64,000 bases of DNA from DASYGT01 sp035999365 (GTDB taxonomy: Bacteria > Actinomycetota > Actinomycetes > Mycobacteriales > Jatrophihabitantaceae). Below are positions 53,561-63,190 of this stretch, piece by piece. The DNA lies in NCBI GenBank assembly GCA_035999365.1, contig DASYGT010000019.1:62001-126000 (forward strand). Reading direction: 5' to 3'. Under the pieces are notes generated by a model. That model saw nothing but the letters and a program-made list of their open reading frames with translations. It did no database searches and was not told the origin of the DNA. The stretch's first letter is position 1. The number at the start of each line of letters is the position of its first letter. A program made the position numbers and the translations under genes.

Positions 53561-54423
53561 GCGAGCAACACCGTTGCGAGCGTGGCGACCTGTCTCATGC
53601 CGAGGCGCGCGTACAGGCGCAGGGCGGTGGTGTTGAAGTCGTTGACGTACAGACTCACCGTCGGCGCCAGTGCCAACGCATGCTGGCACACCGCGGCCAG
53701 GGCCGATGTGGCGATGCCGCGCCCTCGCAGGTCCGGACGCACCCAAACACCCTGCAGCTGAGCGCTGTGCCGTGAGACAGCACCCACCTCTGCCTTGAAC
53801 ACGATCGCACCGCTCGCATCGACGGCAACGAACGCGCGCCGGCGCCGGATCAGCTCGCCGACCCGCGCCCGGAAGGCGGCCACTCCGGGCGCCACACTCG
53901 GCGCGACGCCGAGCTCCTCGGTGAACATCTGCGCGGCCGCGTGCACGTAGTTCTCGAAGTCCCGCTCCTCGGCGTGCCGAACGCCGTGATCGCGCGACGC
54001 GGACACCGGATGATCGAGCACGAGCACCGGCTGTGAAGGGCGGATGCTGCGCGCCGGCCCCCACTCCGGCTCCAGCCGCTGCCACAGCACCTCCACGGCG
54101 TCTGCTCGCCCGACGATCGACGTACACACTCTGGGATAGGTCGCCACCGCGCCGGCAATGGCTTCCCACGCCGCGGCATCGCCGCCGATCGGCACGAGGT
54201 TGCCGCCGCTGAAACATGCTGCGCGGAGGTCTGCGCGATCGCCGATACCCAGCATCGTCCCGCCCAGCCGGGGCGGCGTCAGGCTTCGCGTCACGGCGAT
54301 GCGCGAGGACACGGCGACGTTGACGAACGGATCGGCCTCGAGCAACGCGCCAAGGGCAGGCAGCGCGTCGTCGGACAGCAGCGACACCGCATGGCGCTGC
54401 GGATGCGGGCGGACAGCCGTCAC
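53557..54423 (-). CDS. GNAT protein with DUF4081-type N-terminal domain (Rv2867c-like)
   Basis: About 288 residues. The N-terminal half matches the DUF4081 region (LGALLEADPFVNVAVSSRI, GNLVPIGGDAAAW). The C-terminal GNAT domain has the loop VRPDLRGRGIATSALAAVC and LYVNDFNTTALRLYARLGM. It is the neighbour of ispG in mycobacteria too. GTG 54423 is preceded by TAGCGT and 7 nt; GTG 54429, two codons earlier, is too close to that -10. The substrate is unknown. Confidence 0.85.
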   Translation of the reverse strand: MTAVRPHPQRHAVSLLSDDALPALGALLEADPFVNVAVSSRIAVTRSLTPPRLGGTMLGIGDRADLRAACFSGGNLVPIGGDAAAWEAIAGAVATYPRVCTSIVGRADAVEVLWQRLEPEWGPARSIRPSQPVLVLDHPVSASRDHGVRHAEERDFENYVHAAAQMFTEELGVAPSVAPGVAAFRARVGELIRRRRAFVAVDASGAIVFKAEVGAVSRHSAQLQGVWVRPDLRGRGIATSALAAVCQHALALAPTVSLYVNDFNTTALRLYARLGMRQVATLATVLLA

Positions 54424-54497
54424 ATCCACGACGCTACTGGGCGGCGCGCAGATTTCTTGGTTTTCGGGGTCGCGGAACGGCGTTGAACGGCGCGGGG

Positions 54498-55646
54498 TCA
54501 GGTGACGGCGACGGTCGGCACGCCCGCGGGGACGTCACCCATCTGCTCGGCCAGGCGCATGGCCTCTTCGATGAGCGTCTCGACGATCTGCGACTCGGGC
54601 ACCGTTTTGATGACCTCGCCCCGGACGAAGATCTGCCCCTTGCCGTTGCCCGAGGCGACCCCGAGGTCGGCTTCCCGCGCCTCACCCGGACCGTTGACCA
54701 CGCAGCCCATCACGGCAACGCGCAGCGGGACTGTCAGCCCTTCAAGTCCGGCAGTCACCTTGTCGGCGAGGGTGTAGACGTCCACCTGAGCCCGCCCACA
54801 CGACGGGCAGGACACGATCTCGAGGCGACGCTGGCGCAGGTTGAGCGATTCGAGGATGGCGAGGCCGACCTTCACCTCTTCCACCGGTGGCGCCGACAGC
54901 GACACGCGGATCGTGTCGCCGATTCCGCGCGACAGCAACGCGCCGAAGGCCACCGACGACTTGATCGTGCCCTGGAACGTCGGTCCCGCCTCGGTGACAC
55001 CGAGGTGCAACGGGTAGTCGCAGGCATCGGCGAGCAGTTCGTATGCACGCACCATCACGACCGGATCGTTGTGCTTGACCGAGATCTTGAAGTCGCGGAA
55101 ATCGTGCTCCTCGAACAATGCCGCCTCGTTCAGCGCCGACTCGACCAGCGCCTCAGGCGTCGCCTTGCCGTACTTCGCCAGCAACCGCTTGTCGAGGGAT
55201 CCGGCGTTGACGCCGATGCGCAACGACACTCCGGCGTCCGCTGCTGCGCGTGCGATCTCGCCCACCCGATCGTCGAACGCCTTGATGTTGCCGGGGTTCA
55301 CCCGCACAGCGGCGCAACCCGCGTCGATCGCGGCGAAGACGTACTTCGGCTGGAAATGGATGTCGGCGATGACGGGAATCTGCGAGTGCTTCGCGATCTC
55401 GGGCAGCGCATCGGCATCGTCCTGCGACGGCACCGCGACCCGGACGATGTCGCATCCGGTGGCGGTCAACTCCGCGATCTGCTGCAGGGTGGCGTTCACA
55501 TCGGAGGTCAGCGTCGTCGTCATCGACTGAACCGAAATCGGCGAATCGCCACCGACCAGCACCTTGCCCACGGCGATCTGGCGGGAGCGGCGGCGCACGG
55601 CGAGGGTCGGCGGTGGAGGGGACGGCATGCCCAGATTGACGGTCAC
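54498..55646 (-). CDS. ispG: 4-hydroxy-3-methylbut-2-en-1-yl diphosphate synthase
   Basis: The Fe-S enzyme of the MEP isoprenoid pathway (GcpE). It has an N-terminal TIM barrel (VGKVLVGGDSPISVQSMTTT) and a C-terminal cluster domain with cysteines in SCPSCGRAQVD and CVVNGPGEAREADLG. Length is 382 residues. It lies 7 nt downstream of the site-2 protease gene, in the order dxr-rip-ispG-GNAT conserved in actinobacteria. Confidence 0.96.
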   Translation of the reverse strand: MTVNLGMPSPPPPTLAVRRRSRQIAVGKVLVGGDSPISVQSMTTTLTSDVNATLQQIAELTATGCDIVRVAVPSQDDADALPEIAKHSQIPVIADIHFQPKYVFAAIDAGCAAVRVNPGNIKAFDDRVGEIARAAADAGVSLRIGVNAGSLDKRLLAKYGKATPEALVESALNEAALFEEHDFRDFKISVKHNDPVVMVRAYELLADACDYPLHLGVTEAGPTFQGTIKSSVAFGALLSRGIGDTIRVSLSAPPVEEVKVGLAILESLNLRQRRLEIVSCPSCGRAQVDVYTLADKVTAGLEGLTVPLRVAVMGCVVNGPGEAREADLGVASGNGKGQIFVRGEVIKTVPESQIVETLIEEAMRLAEQMGDVPAGVPTVAVT

Positions 55647-55653
55647 GACTCCA

Positions 55654-56988
55654 TCATCCGCCGATGTTCACGGGTTTGACGATGTCGGCGTACAGGGTGA
55701 GCAGCGTCAGCAGCACCAGCACCGACGCCACGGCGTACATCACGGGCAGCATCTGGGCCGTATCGACGAAGATCTGCGGCCGTGCGCGGGCCCCCTCCGC
55801 GCCACCACCGGCGCTTCGACGAATCCGCAGCCGGGCACGACCGCGCTTGACGGCCTCGACCATCGCCCCGGCCACATGGCCACCATCCAGTGGCAACAGC
55901 GGCAGCAGGTTGAAGAAGAAGAGCAGCAGGTTCACGGTTGCGAGCAGACCGATCAGGGTCGAGACCTTGTCCTGGACGTTCAGATGCTTGCTCTCAGCCA
56001 CGTCGCCGCCTAGCCGTCCGATGCCCACGACGCCGATCGCACCGTTGACATCGCGCGGCTTGTTGTGGAAGACGGTGTTCCAGAGCGACCCGATCTTTTT
56101 CGGGTAGCTGCCCAGGGCGTCCACGCCGATCCGGATCTGCCGGCCGATCTCGCCTGGGATCGCAGTGATCCCGAGCGTCTTGTAGTAGTTGTGGATCTCG
56201 GGTGACACACCGATGAATCCCGCGACCTTGGTCCTCGTCTCGGCGTTGTCGGCGAACTTCACATTCTCGACCGGCGTGATCGTCAGGGCGACTGCCTGAC
56301 CGTTGCGCGTGACGGACACATGCAAGGGCTTACCGGCCGACACCTCGATGATGCCCACGGCCTGGTCCCAGTTCCTGATGGGCATGCCGTCGATGGATCG
56401 CAGCGTGTCGCCCGGTAGGAGTCCGGCCAGCGCAGCAGGCGCGTTCGCCACCGCGCAGTCGTTCTGCTGCGCCGCGGTTGCCGTGGCCGGAACGACGCAC
56501 TTGCTGACGGAGCCGACTGTGCTTGTCGCGCTTTGCTGGAACTTGCCGATCGTCGTGAGCAGGACGACCGTGAGCAGCACATAGATGATCAAGTTCATGG
56601 TCGGGCCGCCGAGCATCACGACCATCTTCTTGCCGGGGGTCAGGCGGTAGAACTCGCGCGGTTCGTCGCCGGGTTGCACCTCCGCGCGGCTCATCTGCCG
56701 GAAGTCCTCGACGGCCGTGGCCACGCGGCGCGGCCATCGGGAGCGGGATCCATCCGCTCGAGGCGGCACCATGCCGATCATGCGGATGTAACCGCCCAGC
56801 GGAATCGCCTTCACGCCGTACTCGGTGTCGCCGCGTTTGCGTGACCACAGGGTCGGGCCGAAGCCCACCATGTACTGCGTGACTTTCACGCCGAACTTCT
56901 TGGCCGGCACCATATGGCCGATCTCGTGCAGGGCGATCGACAGGAGCAGACCGAGCGCGAAGATGGCGACGCCGAGCGCGTACAGCAC
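55654..56988 (-). CDS. Site-2 intramembrane zinc metalloprotease (RseP/Rip1 type)
   Basis: It cleaves transmembrane substrates such as anti-sigma factors. The HEIGH zinc motif is at residues 21-25 in the first helix. A PDZ domain sits in the periplasmic loop (PAALAGLLPGDTLRSIDGMPIRNWDQA), and LDGGH in a later helix supplies the Asp ligand. Length is 444 residues with four helices. The context between dxr and ispG matches mycobacterial rip1. Confidence 0.94.
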   Translation of the reverse strand: MLYALGVAIFALGLLLSIALHEIGHMVPAKKFGVKVTQYMVGFGPTLWSRKRGDTEYGVKAIPLGGYIRMIGMVPPRADGSRSRWPRRVATAVEDFRQMSRAEVQPGDEPREFYRLTPGKKMVVMLGGPTMNLIIYVLLTVVLLTTIGKFQQSATSTVGSVSKCVVPATATAAQQNDCAVANAPAALAGLLPGDTLRSIDGMPIRNWDQAVGIIEVSAGKPLHVSVTRNGQAVALTITPVENVKFADNAETRTKVAGFIGVSPEIHNYYKTLGITAIPGEIGRQIRIGVDALGSYPKKIGSLWNTVFHNKPRDVNGAIGVVGIGRLGGDVAESKHLNVQDKVSTLIGLLATVNLLLFFFNLLPLLPLDGGHVAGAMVEAVKRGRARLRIRRSAGGGAEGARARPQIFVDTAQMLPVMYAVASVLVLLTLLTLYADIVKPVNIGG

Positions 56989-57021
56989 GTGCAGCCTTCC
57001 CTTCGAGCCCCGCCGTGGTGG

Positions 57022-58221
57022 TCAGTCGCGCGCCGTGAGCTCCCGCGCGCGGGCGCGGGCCCACGCCTGCGCGTCCTCGATCTCCTCGACGGTACCCGGA
57101 TTCGCGGCCGATCCGGAGTGATTCCTCAGCCAGTCGTCCAGTACGTCACGCACCGTGTCCACGATCTGCACGAATCCGATGAGCCCGCTGTGGAACGCCT
57201 CGACGAGCTCCTCGTTCGCCGCGTTGTAGACCGCCGGAGCGCAACCGGCTGCCGTTCCCGCCAGTCGGGCGAGTTCCACCGCTGGGAAGGCATCGCCGTC
57301 CAGAGGCTCGAACGTCCACGTCTGGGCGCCGCTCCAGTCCACCGCTGCGGCGGCGCCCGGGACCCGGTCCGGCCAATCCAGGGCGAGCGCGATCGGCAGG
57401 CGCATGTCCGGGGGCGACGCCTGCGCCAGGGTCGACCCGTCGACGAACTCGACCATCGAGTGGACGATCGACTGGGGATGCACGACCACGTCGATCCGGT
57501 CGTACGGAACGTCGAACAGCAGGTGGGCCTCGATCATCTCGAGCCCCTTGTTGACGAGGGTCGCCGAGTTCGTCGTCACGAGCCGACCCATGTCCCAGGT
57601 CGGATGCGCCAGCGCTTGCTGAGGCGTCACGTCGGCCAGTTCGGCGCGCTTGCGGCCACGGAACGGACCGCCGCTTGCCGTAAGCAGGAGGCGGCGCACC
57701 TCGGCGGCCGAGCCGGAACGCAGGCACTGCGCCAGCGCCGAGTGTTCCGAGTCGACCGGCACGAGCTGTCCCGGCGCGGCCAGTGACGTGACGAGTCCAC
57801 CTCCGGCGACGAGCGACTCCTTGTTCGCAAGCGCCACGGTGCGACCCGCCGTGAGTGCGGCAATGGTGGCGCGCAGCCCTTGGGCCCCCGCGACCGCGTT
57901 GAGCACCACGTCGGCATCTCTCGCGGCGAGCTCCTCCGCCGCCGCTGCGCCGACGAGAACCTCCGGCAGCGGGGCGCCGTCCGGCCAATGGTCGACGAGC
58001 CGGGCGGTGAGTTCAGCAGCGGCGTCCTCCCTGCTCACGCCCACTGCATCGACCCGCAGCTGCGCGGCCTGGCGCGCGAGCAGTGCGAGGTCGGAGCCGC
58101 CCGCACAGATGCTGGCGATTCGGAAGCGCTGCGGGTTGGCTACGACGATCTCGATCGCCTGCGTCCCCACCGATCCGGTTGAGCCCAGCAGGGTGACCCG
58201 GCGCGGTTCGGTCGATGTCAC
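57022..58221 (-). CDS. dxr: 1-deoxy-D-xylulose-5-phosphate reductoisomerase
   Basis: The first committed MEP-pathway enzyme. The NADPH motif is LLGSTGSVGTQAIEI. The substrate and metal-binding segments are LANKESLVAGG, VDSEHSALAQCL and TASGGPFRG. Length is 399 residues. The ATG at 58221 overlaps the stop of the upstream FMN oxidase gene (ATGA), an unusual partner for an isoprenoid gene. Confidence 0.96.
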   Translation of the reverse strand: MTSTEPRRVTLLGSTGSVGTQAIEIVVANPQRFRIASICAGGSDLALLARQAAQLRVDAVGVSREDAAAELTARLVDHWPDGAPLPEVLVGAAAAEELAARDADVVLNAVAGAQGLRATIAALTAGRTVALANKESLVAGGGLVTSLAAPGQLVPVDSEHSALAQCLRSGSAAEVRRLLLTASGGPFRGRKRAELADVTPQQALAHPTWDMGRLVTTNSATLVNKGLEMIEAHLLFDVPYDRIDVVVHPQSIVHSMVEFVDGSTLAQASPPDMRLPIALALDWPDRVPGAAAAVDWSGAQTWTFEPLDGDAFPAVELARLAGTAAGCAPAVYNAANEELVEAFHSGLIGFVQIVDTVRDVLDDWLRNHSGSAANPGTVEEIEDAQAWARARARELTARD

Positions 58222-59378
58222 CGGCGCAGATCCGCGGGGACGAGGTCCGACGGCCGCCGATGGCCGGACAGCGCGAGCGTGAGATCGAGATCAGCGAGCA
58301 GGCTGCGCAACACGTGCCGGACACCGTCCTGGCCACCCAGCGCGAGGCCGTAGACGAACGGACGGCCGACGAGCACGGCCCGGGCACCCAGCGCGAGCGC
58401 CTTGACGATGTCGGCGCCGGTACGGACGCCTGAGTCGAAGAGCACCTCCACCTGATCACCGACGGCCTCGGCGATCCCGGGAAGCGCATCGAGCGAACCG
58501 ATCGCGCCGTCGACCTGGCGGCCGCCGTGGTTGGACACGACGATGCCTTCGACACCCGCGTCGACGGCGCGGCGTGCGTCGTCCACGTGCTGGATGCCCT
58601 TCAGCGCGATGGGCCCGTCCCAGTGATCCCGAAGGAAGGCGATGTTGTCCCAGGTGTGGTCCGTGCCGGTGAACATCGGGAGCCACCGCATCAGCGCCGC
58701 GGGCAGATCGTCTGCCGGGGATTTGTCGAGGCCAGCGCAGAAAGCCTCGTCGATGAAGTAGTTCGCCAGCCCCTCCCCCGTGAGGAAAGGCAGGTAGGCA
58801 TGGTCGAGGTCGTGCGGCCGCCAGCCCAGCATCCAGGTGTCGAGCGTGACGAGCAGTGCGGTGAAGCCGCTGGCCTTCGCCCGGGCGAGCAGGCTCGCGC
58901 ACACGGCCTCGTCGTTGGGCCAGTAGAGCTGGAACCAGCGCGGCCCGTCGCCGCTGGCTTCGGCAACCTCCTCCAGCGTGAAGGACGACACCGTGGACAG
59001 CGTCATCGGCAACCCGAGCTCTGCGGTCGCGCGGGCGACGGCCAGCTCTGCGTCCGGGTGGACGATCGACTGCACTCCCACCGGCGCGGTGATCAGGGGT
59101 GCCGGGATCGTATGGCCGAGGACGGTCGTCGTGAGATCGCGCGGCTCCGGGCCGTTGAGCATGCGCGGCACGATGCGGAGCTTGTCGAACGCCTCGCGAT
59201 TCGCCTGTGCGGTGGCACCGGAGCCGGCCGAGCCGGCCACGTACCAGAACGGTTCCGGCGCGAGGGCGGCGCGGGCCAGCTCCTCCAGAGCGGACGTGTC
59301 GGTGGTCAGGGCCGGGAGCACACCGCCCATTCCCTGCAGGTAGATCTCACTGGCGTACGAGGCCGGCGGAGTCGTCAT
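58218..59378 (-). CDS. FMN-dependent alpha-hydroxy-acid oxidase (lactate 2-monooxygenase-like)
   Basis: A 386-residue FMN TIM barrel. The catalytic His/Arg motif is SNHGGRQVDGAIGSLDALP, the FMN segment is LFDSGVRTGADIVKALALGARAVLVGRPF, and substrate Tyr residues are in FWYVAGSAG and FQLYWPND. The TLDTWMLGWRPHDLDHAYLPFL segment resembles lactate 2-monooxygenase more than LldD. Lactate is the likely but unproven substrate. The ATG at 59378 has CAGACT 7 nt upstream and no Shine-Dalgarno, so it may be leaderless. It is coupled to dxr downstream. Confidence 0.85.
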   Translation of the reverse strand: MTTPPASYASEIYLQGMGGVLPALTTDTSALEELARAALAPEPFWYVAGSAGSGATAQANREAFDKLRIVPRMLNGPEPRDLTTTVLGHTIPAPLITAPVGVQSIVHPDAELAVARATAELGLPMTLSTVSSFTLEEVAEASGDGPRWFQLYWPNDEAVCASLLARAKASGFTALLVTLDTWMLGWRPHDLDHAYLPFLTGEGLANYFIDEAFCAGLDKSPADDLPAALMRWLPMFTGTDHTWDNIAFLRDHWDGPIALKGIQHVDDARRAVDAGVEGIVVSNHGGRQVDGAIGSLDALPGIAEAVGDQVEVLFDSGVRTGADIVKALALGARAVLVGRPFVYGLALGGQDGVRHVLRSLLADLDLTLALSGHRRPSDLVPADLRR

Positions 59379-59437
59379 GGCCGAAAGTCTGCCGGACGAC
59401 CCCGCCTGCCGCCGAGCTCCCTACGTGCAGAGAGCGG

Positions 59438-59926
59438 TCAGTGACCCGGCCCGGCGCCGTTCGCCGGATGCGGGTCGCCCTGGCCCATGCCGGTCTCGAC
59501 CTTCGTCACGGCAAGGTTCTTGTCGAACTTCACTGTCACGTCGGTGCCATCGGCCTTGGTCATGTGCGCCTCGTAGACGCCGTCGCCCGCATCTGTTTCG
59601 ACGCGGTACACGGTGCCTCCGGGTACTGCCTTCAGTGCGGCAGCCTTGATCGTCGCGGCGACGCTGCTCGACACGGCCTTCTCATCGCTGCGCACCGGCG
59701 CCGAGCCGTGCCGATCCGCCGCCGCGCCCGGTGCGGCCGGCGAACCCGCTGTGGTCGAGGACGACGCGGCCGAACTGGAGGTGGATCCGCTGCCCGCCGT
59801 AGTGGCGGACGCACCGAACGCGGTCGCGCCGATGACGCCGGCGGCGAGTCCTGCGCCGACAAGCGCGATCTTCACGCCGCGGCCGGTGTGCCGGCGCGGG
59901 GTGTCGATCAGGTCTTCGTTGTCCAT
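59438..59926 (-). CDS. Membrane-anchored PepSY-domain protein
   Basis: A 162-residue protein with a short cytosolic N-terminus and one transmembrane or signal helix (VKIALVGAGLAAGVIGATAFG). A Ser/Thr/Ala linker follows, then a PepSY-like domain (SSVAATIKAAALKAVPGGTVYRVETDAGDGVYEAHMTKADGTDVTVKFD). Its Gly/His-rich C-terminus ends PGH. PepSY domains often inhibit or fold exported proteases. The ATG at 59926 has GAGGAGC 5 nt upstream. It appears monocistronic. Confidence 0.8.
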   Translation of the reverse strand: MDNEDLIDTPRRHTGRGVKIALVGAGLAAGVIGATAFGASATTAGSGSTSSSAASSSTTAGSPAAPGAAADRHGSAPVRSDEKAVSSSVAATIKAAALKAVPGGTVYRVETDAGDGVYEAHMTKADGTDVTVKFDKNLAVTKVETGMGQGDPHPANGAGPGH

Positions 59927-60082
59927 GAGTTGCTCCTCGTGTTGGTCGACTGGACGTTGCCCGAAGGCTGCGACCAGCTTCTGCGCGCGGGCGTCATGGC
60001 TGCCCCATCGAAAGGTCAAATCCCCGATAAGGCGGACTGAGAAGTGCCACGGAACCACCTGGGTACCGCTGGTGCGTTGCGC

Positions 60083-61576
60083 TCAGCGAGCCGGCTCTGG
60101 GCTCGCGGCCTGCACCGGCGGACCGTCGATGGCGCAGTAGTGCGTGCGGTCTGGACGGCGCAGCCTCCGCACGCCCGGCGGGTTGCGAATCACCGCGGCG
60201 GCGATAACTCCTCCGGTCGCCAGCAGCCCGGCACAGATCACCATCGCGACGCGGAAGCCGTGGGTGAAGGCGCTCGGGTGCTCGTAGTCACTTCCCGAGA
60301 TCCCCGCGGCGACCGGCAGGACGGCAACGGCCAGCAGCCCAGCCGCACGGGCGACGGCGTTGTTGACCCCGGACGCCACACCGGCGTACCTCGTGGGCGC
60401 TGCGGCCAGGACGGTCGTGGTCAGCGGCGCAACGATGAGCGACAGGCCGAGCGCGAAGACGATCATGCCGGGCAACACATCAGCGGCGTACGAGGCGTGC
60501 GGTCCCACGCGCAACAGCAGCAGTACCCCTCCGGCTGCCACGATCGGGCCGACCGACATCGGTCCGCGCGGACCGATGCGGCCCGCCAGTGCACCCGCGC
60601 GTGCCGACAGCAGCAGCATGATCACCGTGACGGGCAACAGCGCAGCCCCGGCGAGGAGAGGTGAGAAGCCGCCGACCACCTGCAGGTCGACGACGAGCAT
60701 GAAGAACATGGCACCGAGGGCTGCGTACACGACGAACGTCACGATGTTGGCGGCCGTGAACTGCCGTTCGGCGAAGATGCCGGGCGGCAGCATCGGATGC
60801 GCACTGCGCAATTCCGTCCGCACGAATCCGACGAGCGCCCCCACGCCGATCGCAGCGCTGATCGCCACCGTTGCCGACCAGCCGCTGCCGGCCGAGATCA
60901 TTGCGTAGGTCACGCCGCCGAGGCCGGCCGCGCCGAGCACGGCACCTGTCACGTCGAGGTGTCGTACCGCGTCCGGATCGCGCGTTTCGGGCACATGGCG
61001 CCGCGCGACGAGAACGACAACCACGGCAAGTGGGATGTTGACCAGGAAGATCCACCGCCACCCGGGTCCGGCCACGAGGTAGCCGCCGATGAATGGCCCG
61101 ATCGCACTGGCGATGCCGCCGAATCCCGACCACGCGCCGATCGCCTTCGCACGGTCGTCCTGGACGAACGACGCCGAAATCATCGCGAGGCTGCCCGGCA
61201 TCAGCAACGCACCGCCAACGCCCTGCAGGGCTCTGGACGCGACGAGGAACGCGATGTTCGGCGCAAGCGCGCAGGAAGCCGATGCGAGCGCGAACCAGAC
61301 GACACCGACCAGGAACACGCGGCGGCGCCCGAAGCGGTCGCCTAGCGACCCGCCAAGCAGGATCAGCGACGCCAGCGTCAGCGTGTAGCCGTTCAGCGTC
61401 CATTGCAGTCCGGCGAAACCCGCGTGCAGATCGTGACCCAACTTCGGCAGCGCCACATTCACCACTGTCGCGTCGAGACCGGCAACGCCAGAGCCGAGGA
61501 TCGCGGCCAGCAGCACCCAGCGTCCCGACGAAGTCCCGAGCCGCACCTGATCCGACTCGGCATGGTCGACGGCCAC
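60083..61576 (-). CDS. DHA2-family MFS drug efflux transporter (EmrB/QacA type)
   Basis: A 497-residue, 14-helix proton-drug antiporter. Typical segments are SGVAGLDATVVNVALPKLGHDL at helix 1, LGGSLGDRFGRRRVFLVG (motif A) and SRALQGVGGALLMPGSLAMI (motif B/C). GPFIGGYLV follows. I prefer the GTG at 61576, which has GAGGAG 4-5 nt upstream; the ATG at 61588 would sit on that same ribosome site. No regulator gene lies beside it. The 156-bp gap to the PepSY gene holds no other ORF I can support. Confidence 0.9.
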   Translation of the reverse strand: MAVDHAESDQVRLGTSSGRWVLLAAILGSGVAGLDATVVNVALPKLGHDLHAGFAGLQWTLNGYTLTLASLILLGGSLGDRFGRRRVFLVGVVWFALASASCALAPNIAFLVASRALQGVGGALLMPGSLAMISASFVQDDRAKAIGAWSGFGGIASAIGPFIGGYLVAGPGWRWIFLVNIPLAVVVVLVARRHVPETRDPDAVRHLDVTGAVLGAAGLGGVTYAMISAGSGWSATVAISAAIGVGALVGFVRTELRSAHPMLPPGIFAERQFTAANIVTFVVYAALGAMFFMLVVDLQVVGGFSPLLAGAALLPVTVIMLLLSARAGALAGRIGPRGPMSVGPIVAAGGVLLLLRVGPHASYAADVLPGMIVFALGLSLIVAPLTTTVLAAAPTRYAGVASGVNNAVARAAGLLAVAVLPVAAGISGSDYEHPSAFTHGFRVAMVICAGLLATGGVIAAAVIRNPPGVRRLRRPDRTHYCAIDGPPVQAASPEPAR

Positions 61577-61676
61577 GGAACTCCTCATGTCGGGGCGAGC
61601 CCGGCTACCGCCCGCGGAATTGATAATGCAATGAGCAGTTCACCAGGTAGGCAACTGCCGCGCATAGCCTGAGAAC

Positions 61677-61877
61677 ATGGCGCTCCCCCGACTTGGCTCC
61701 CCACGACGCGATGGCATCGACGGCGTGCTCGCCGTCGTGGCTGTAGCGGCCGTTGTCGCGCTGTCGATCGCCGCGAACGCCCGGCGCCGGGTGGGGCGGC
61801 GGGTGCCGCGCCTGCGCGCCTGGAGTGGCGCCGGATTAGCTGAAGAGTCCCTTGCCGAACCAGTCGCCGGGTCCTGA
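61677..61877 (+). CDS. Possible small single-span membrane protein
   Basis: A 66-codon ORF with a basic N-terminus and one hydrophobic stretch (GVLAVVAVAAVVALSIAA), then an Arg-rich segment. It would fill the 247-bp gap between the efflux gene and efeB, but its last 42 nt overlap efeB in antisense and there is no convincing Shine-Dalgarno. The Ala/Val composition can arise by chance in such GC-rich DNA. Confidence 0.25.
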   Translation: MALPRLGSPRRDGIDGVLAVVAVAAVVALSIAANARRRVGRRVPRLRAWSGAGLAEESLAEPVAGS

Positions 61878-63110
61878 GACTCCCGGAGGAACGGCGAAGA
61901 GCGCGCTGCCGGTGTGCCTGACGTATTCGTTCAGCGCATCGTTCTCGGCGAGACGTCGCTGGATCGGCACGAACTGCGTGCGCGGGTCCTTCTGGAACGC
62001 GATGAAGAACAACCCCGCATCCAGCAGCCCCGTGTCAGCGTCGATTCCGTCCGTGTAGGAGTAACCGCGACGCAGGATCCGTTGCCCCGCGTTCGCGGAG
62101 GGAGACGCCAATCTGATGTGTGCATCCGCCGGGATGATCAACCTCCCGTGCGCGTTCCGAGCAGTGAGATCGGGCGGGTCGAACTCCGCCGTTCCGCTCA
62201 ACGGTGCACCGGTCGACTTCCGGCGGCCGAACACGCTCTCCTGATCGGAGCGCAGCTCGGTGTCCCAGGATTCGATGTGCATGCGGATGCGACGCGCCAC
62301 GAGATAGCTGCCCGCACGCATCCAATCCTGATCACTTTCCGTACCGACCCACACGAACTGCGCCAGATCGGCAGACGATTCGCCTGTGATGTTGTCAGTG
62401 CCGTCCTTGAAGCCCATCAGGTTGCGTGGCGTGCTCTGGTGGGTCGATGTCGACGAGCTGCGCCCGAAGCCGAGCTGCGACCACCGCATCACGGCAGTGC
62501 CCCGCCCGAGCCGCGCGAAGTTGCGGATGACATGGAATGCGACCTGCGCGTCGTCGGCACAGGCCTGGACGCACAAGTCGCCGCCGCTTCGCGCTGGTTC
62601 GAGGACATCCCCCGGCAGCGCCGGAATCTCGGCGAGCGCGGCGGGTCGACGGGGCGCCAGCCCGAAACGCTGATCGAACAGGGACGGGCCGAATCCCACC
62701 GTGATCGTCAGCCGCGACGGAGGCAGGCCTACGGCCTCACCGGTGTCGGCAGGGGGTGTATGGGGTACTGCCTCGGCGTCGCTCAGCGGACGGCCTGCGG
62801 TGAACCGAGCCGCCGCGGCGGCCCAAGTACTCAGCAGATTCTCCAGTGCAGCCCGTTCGGCCGTCGTGACGTCGAAGGCGGCGAAGGCCATGCGCTCCGC
62901 AGCCGGAGTCGCGATTCCGGCCTGATGGGTGCCATAGAAGGAGACAGCATCAGGCAGCGGCTTGGGCATGCCCCCTGTCGTCTGGGCAACCGCGAGGCCG
63001 CTGCCACCGGCGGCGACGGCACCGGCAGCGCCGAGCGCGGTACCGAGAAAGCGGCGTCGCGAGGGCAGCCCACGGCCGGGCTCGGAGGATCCGGGACGTG
63101 CCGAGGGCAT
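61836..63110 (-). CDS. efeB: Tat-exported DyP-type heme peroxidase (EfeB-like)
   Basis: A 424-residue dye-decolourising peroxidase. A Tat signal is visible at residues 16-45 (SRRRFLGTALGAAGAVAAGG, with cleavage near AVAQ). The DyP GxxDG motif is MGFKDGTDN with the catalytic Asp; the proximal heme His lies further on. In bacteria with an EfeUOB system this protein works with an iron permease; no efeU or efeO is adjacent here. The ATG at 63110 has GGAG 7 nt upstream. It is divergent from pxpA. Confidence 0.9.
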   Translation of the reverse strand: MPSARPGSSEPGRGLPSRRRFLGTALGAAGAVAAGGSGLAVAQTTGGMPKPLPDAVSFYGTHQAGIATPAAERMAFAAFDVTTAERAALENLLSTWAAAAARFTAGRPLSDAEAVPHTPPADTGEAVGLPPSRLTITVGFGPSLFDQRFGLAPRRPAALAEIPALPGDVLEPARSGGDLCVQACADDAQVAFHVIRNFARLGRGTAVMRWSQLGFGRSSSTSTHQSTPRNLMGFKDGTDNITGESSADLAQFVWVGTESDQDWMRAGSYLVARRIRMHIESWDTELRSDQESVFGRRKSTGAPLSGTAEFDPPDLTARNAHGRLIIPADAHIRLASPSANAGQRILRRGYSYTDGIDADTGLLDAGLFFIAFQKDPRTQFVPIQRRLAENDALNEYVRHTGSALFAVPPGVSGPGDWFGKGLFS

Positions 63111-63190
63111 GCGTGCGCTCCGACGATCAAGCGGATGGTGGGCACACCATACTGATCTACGAACCAGCGTCCAGCCGCTACCGTGCGTTC

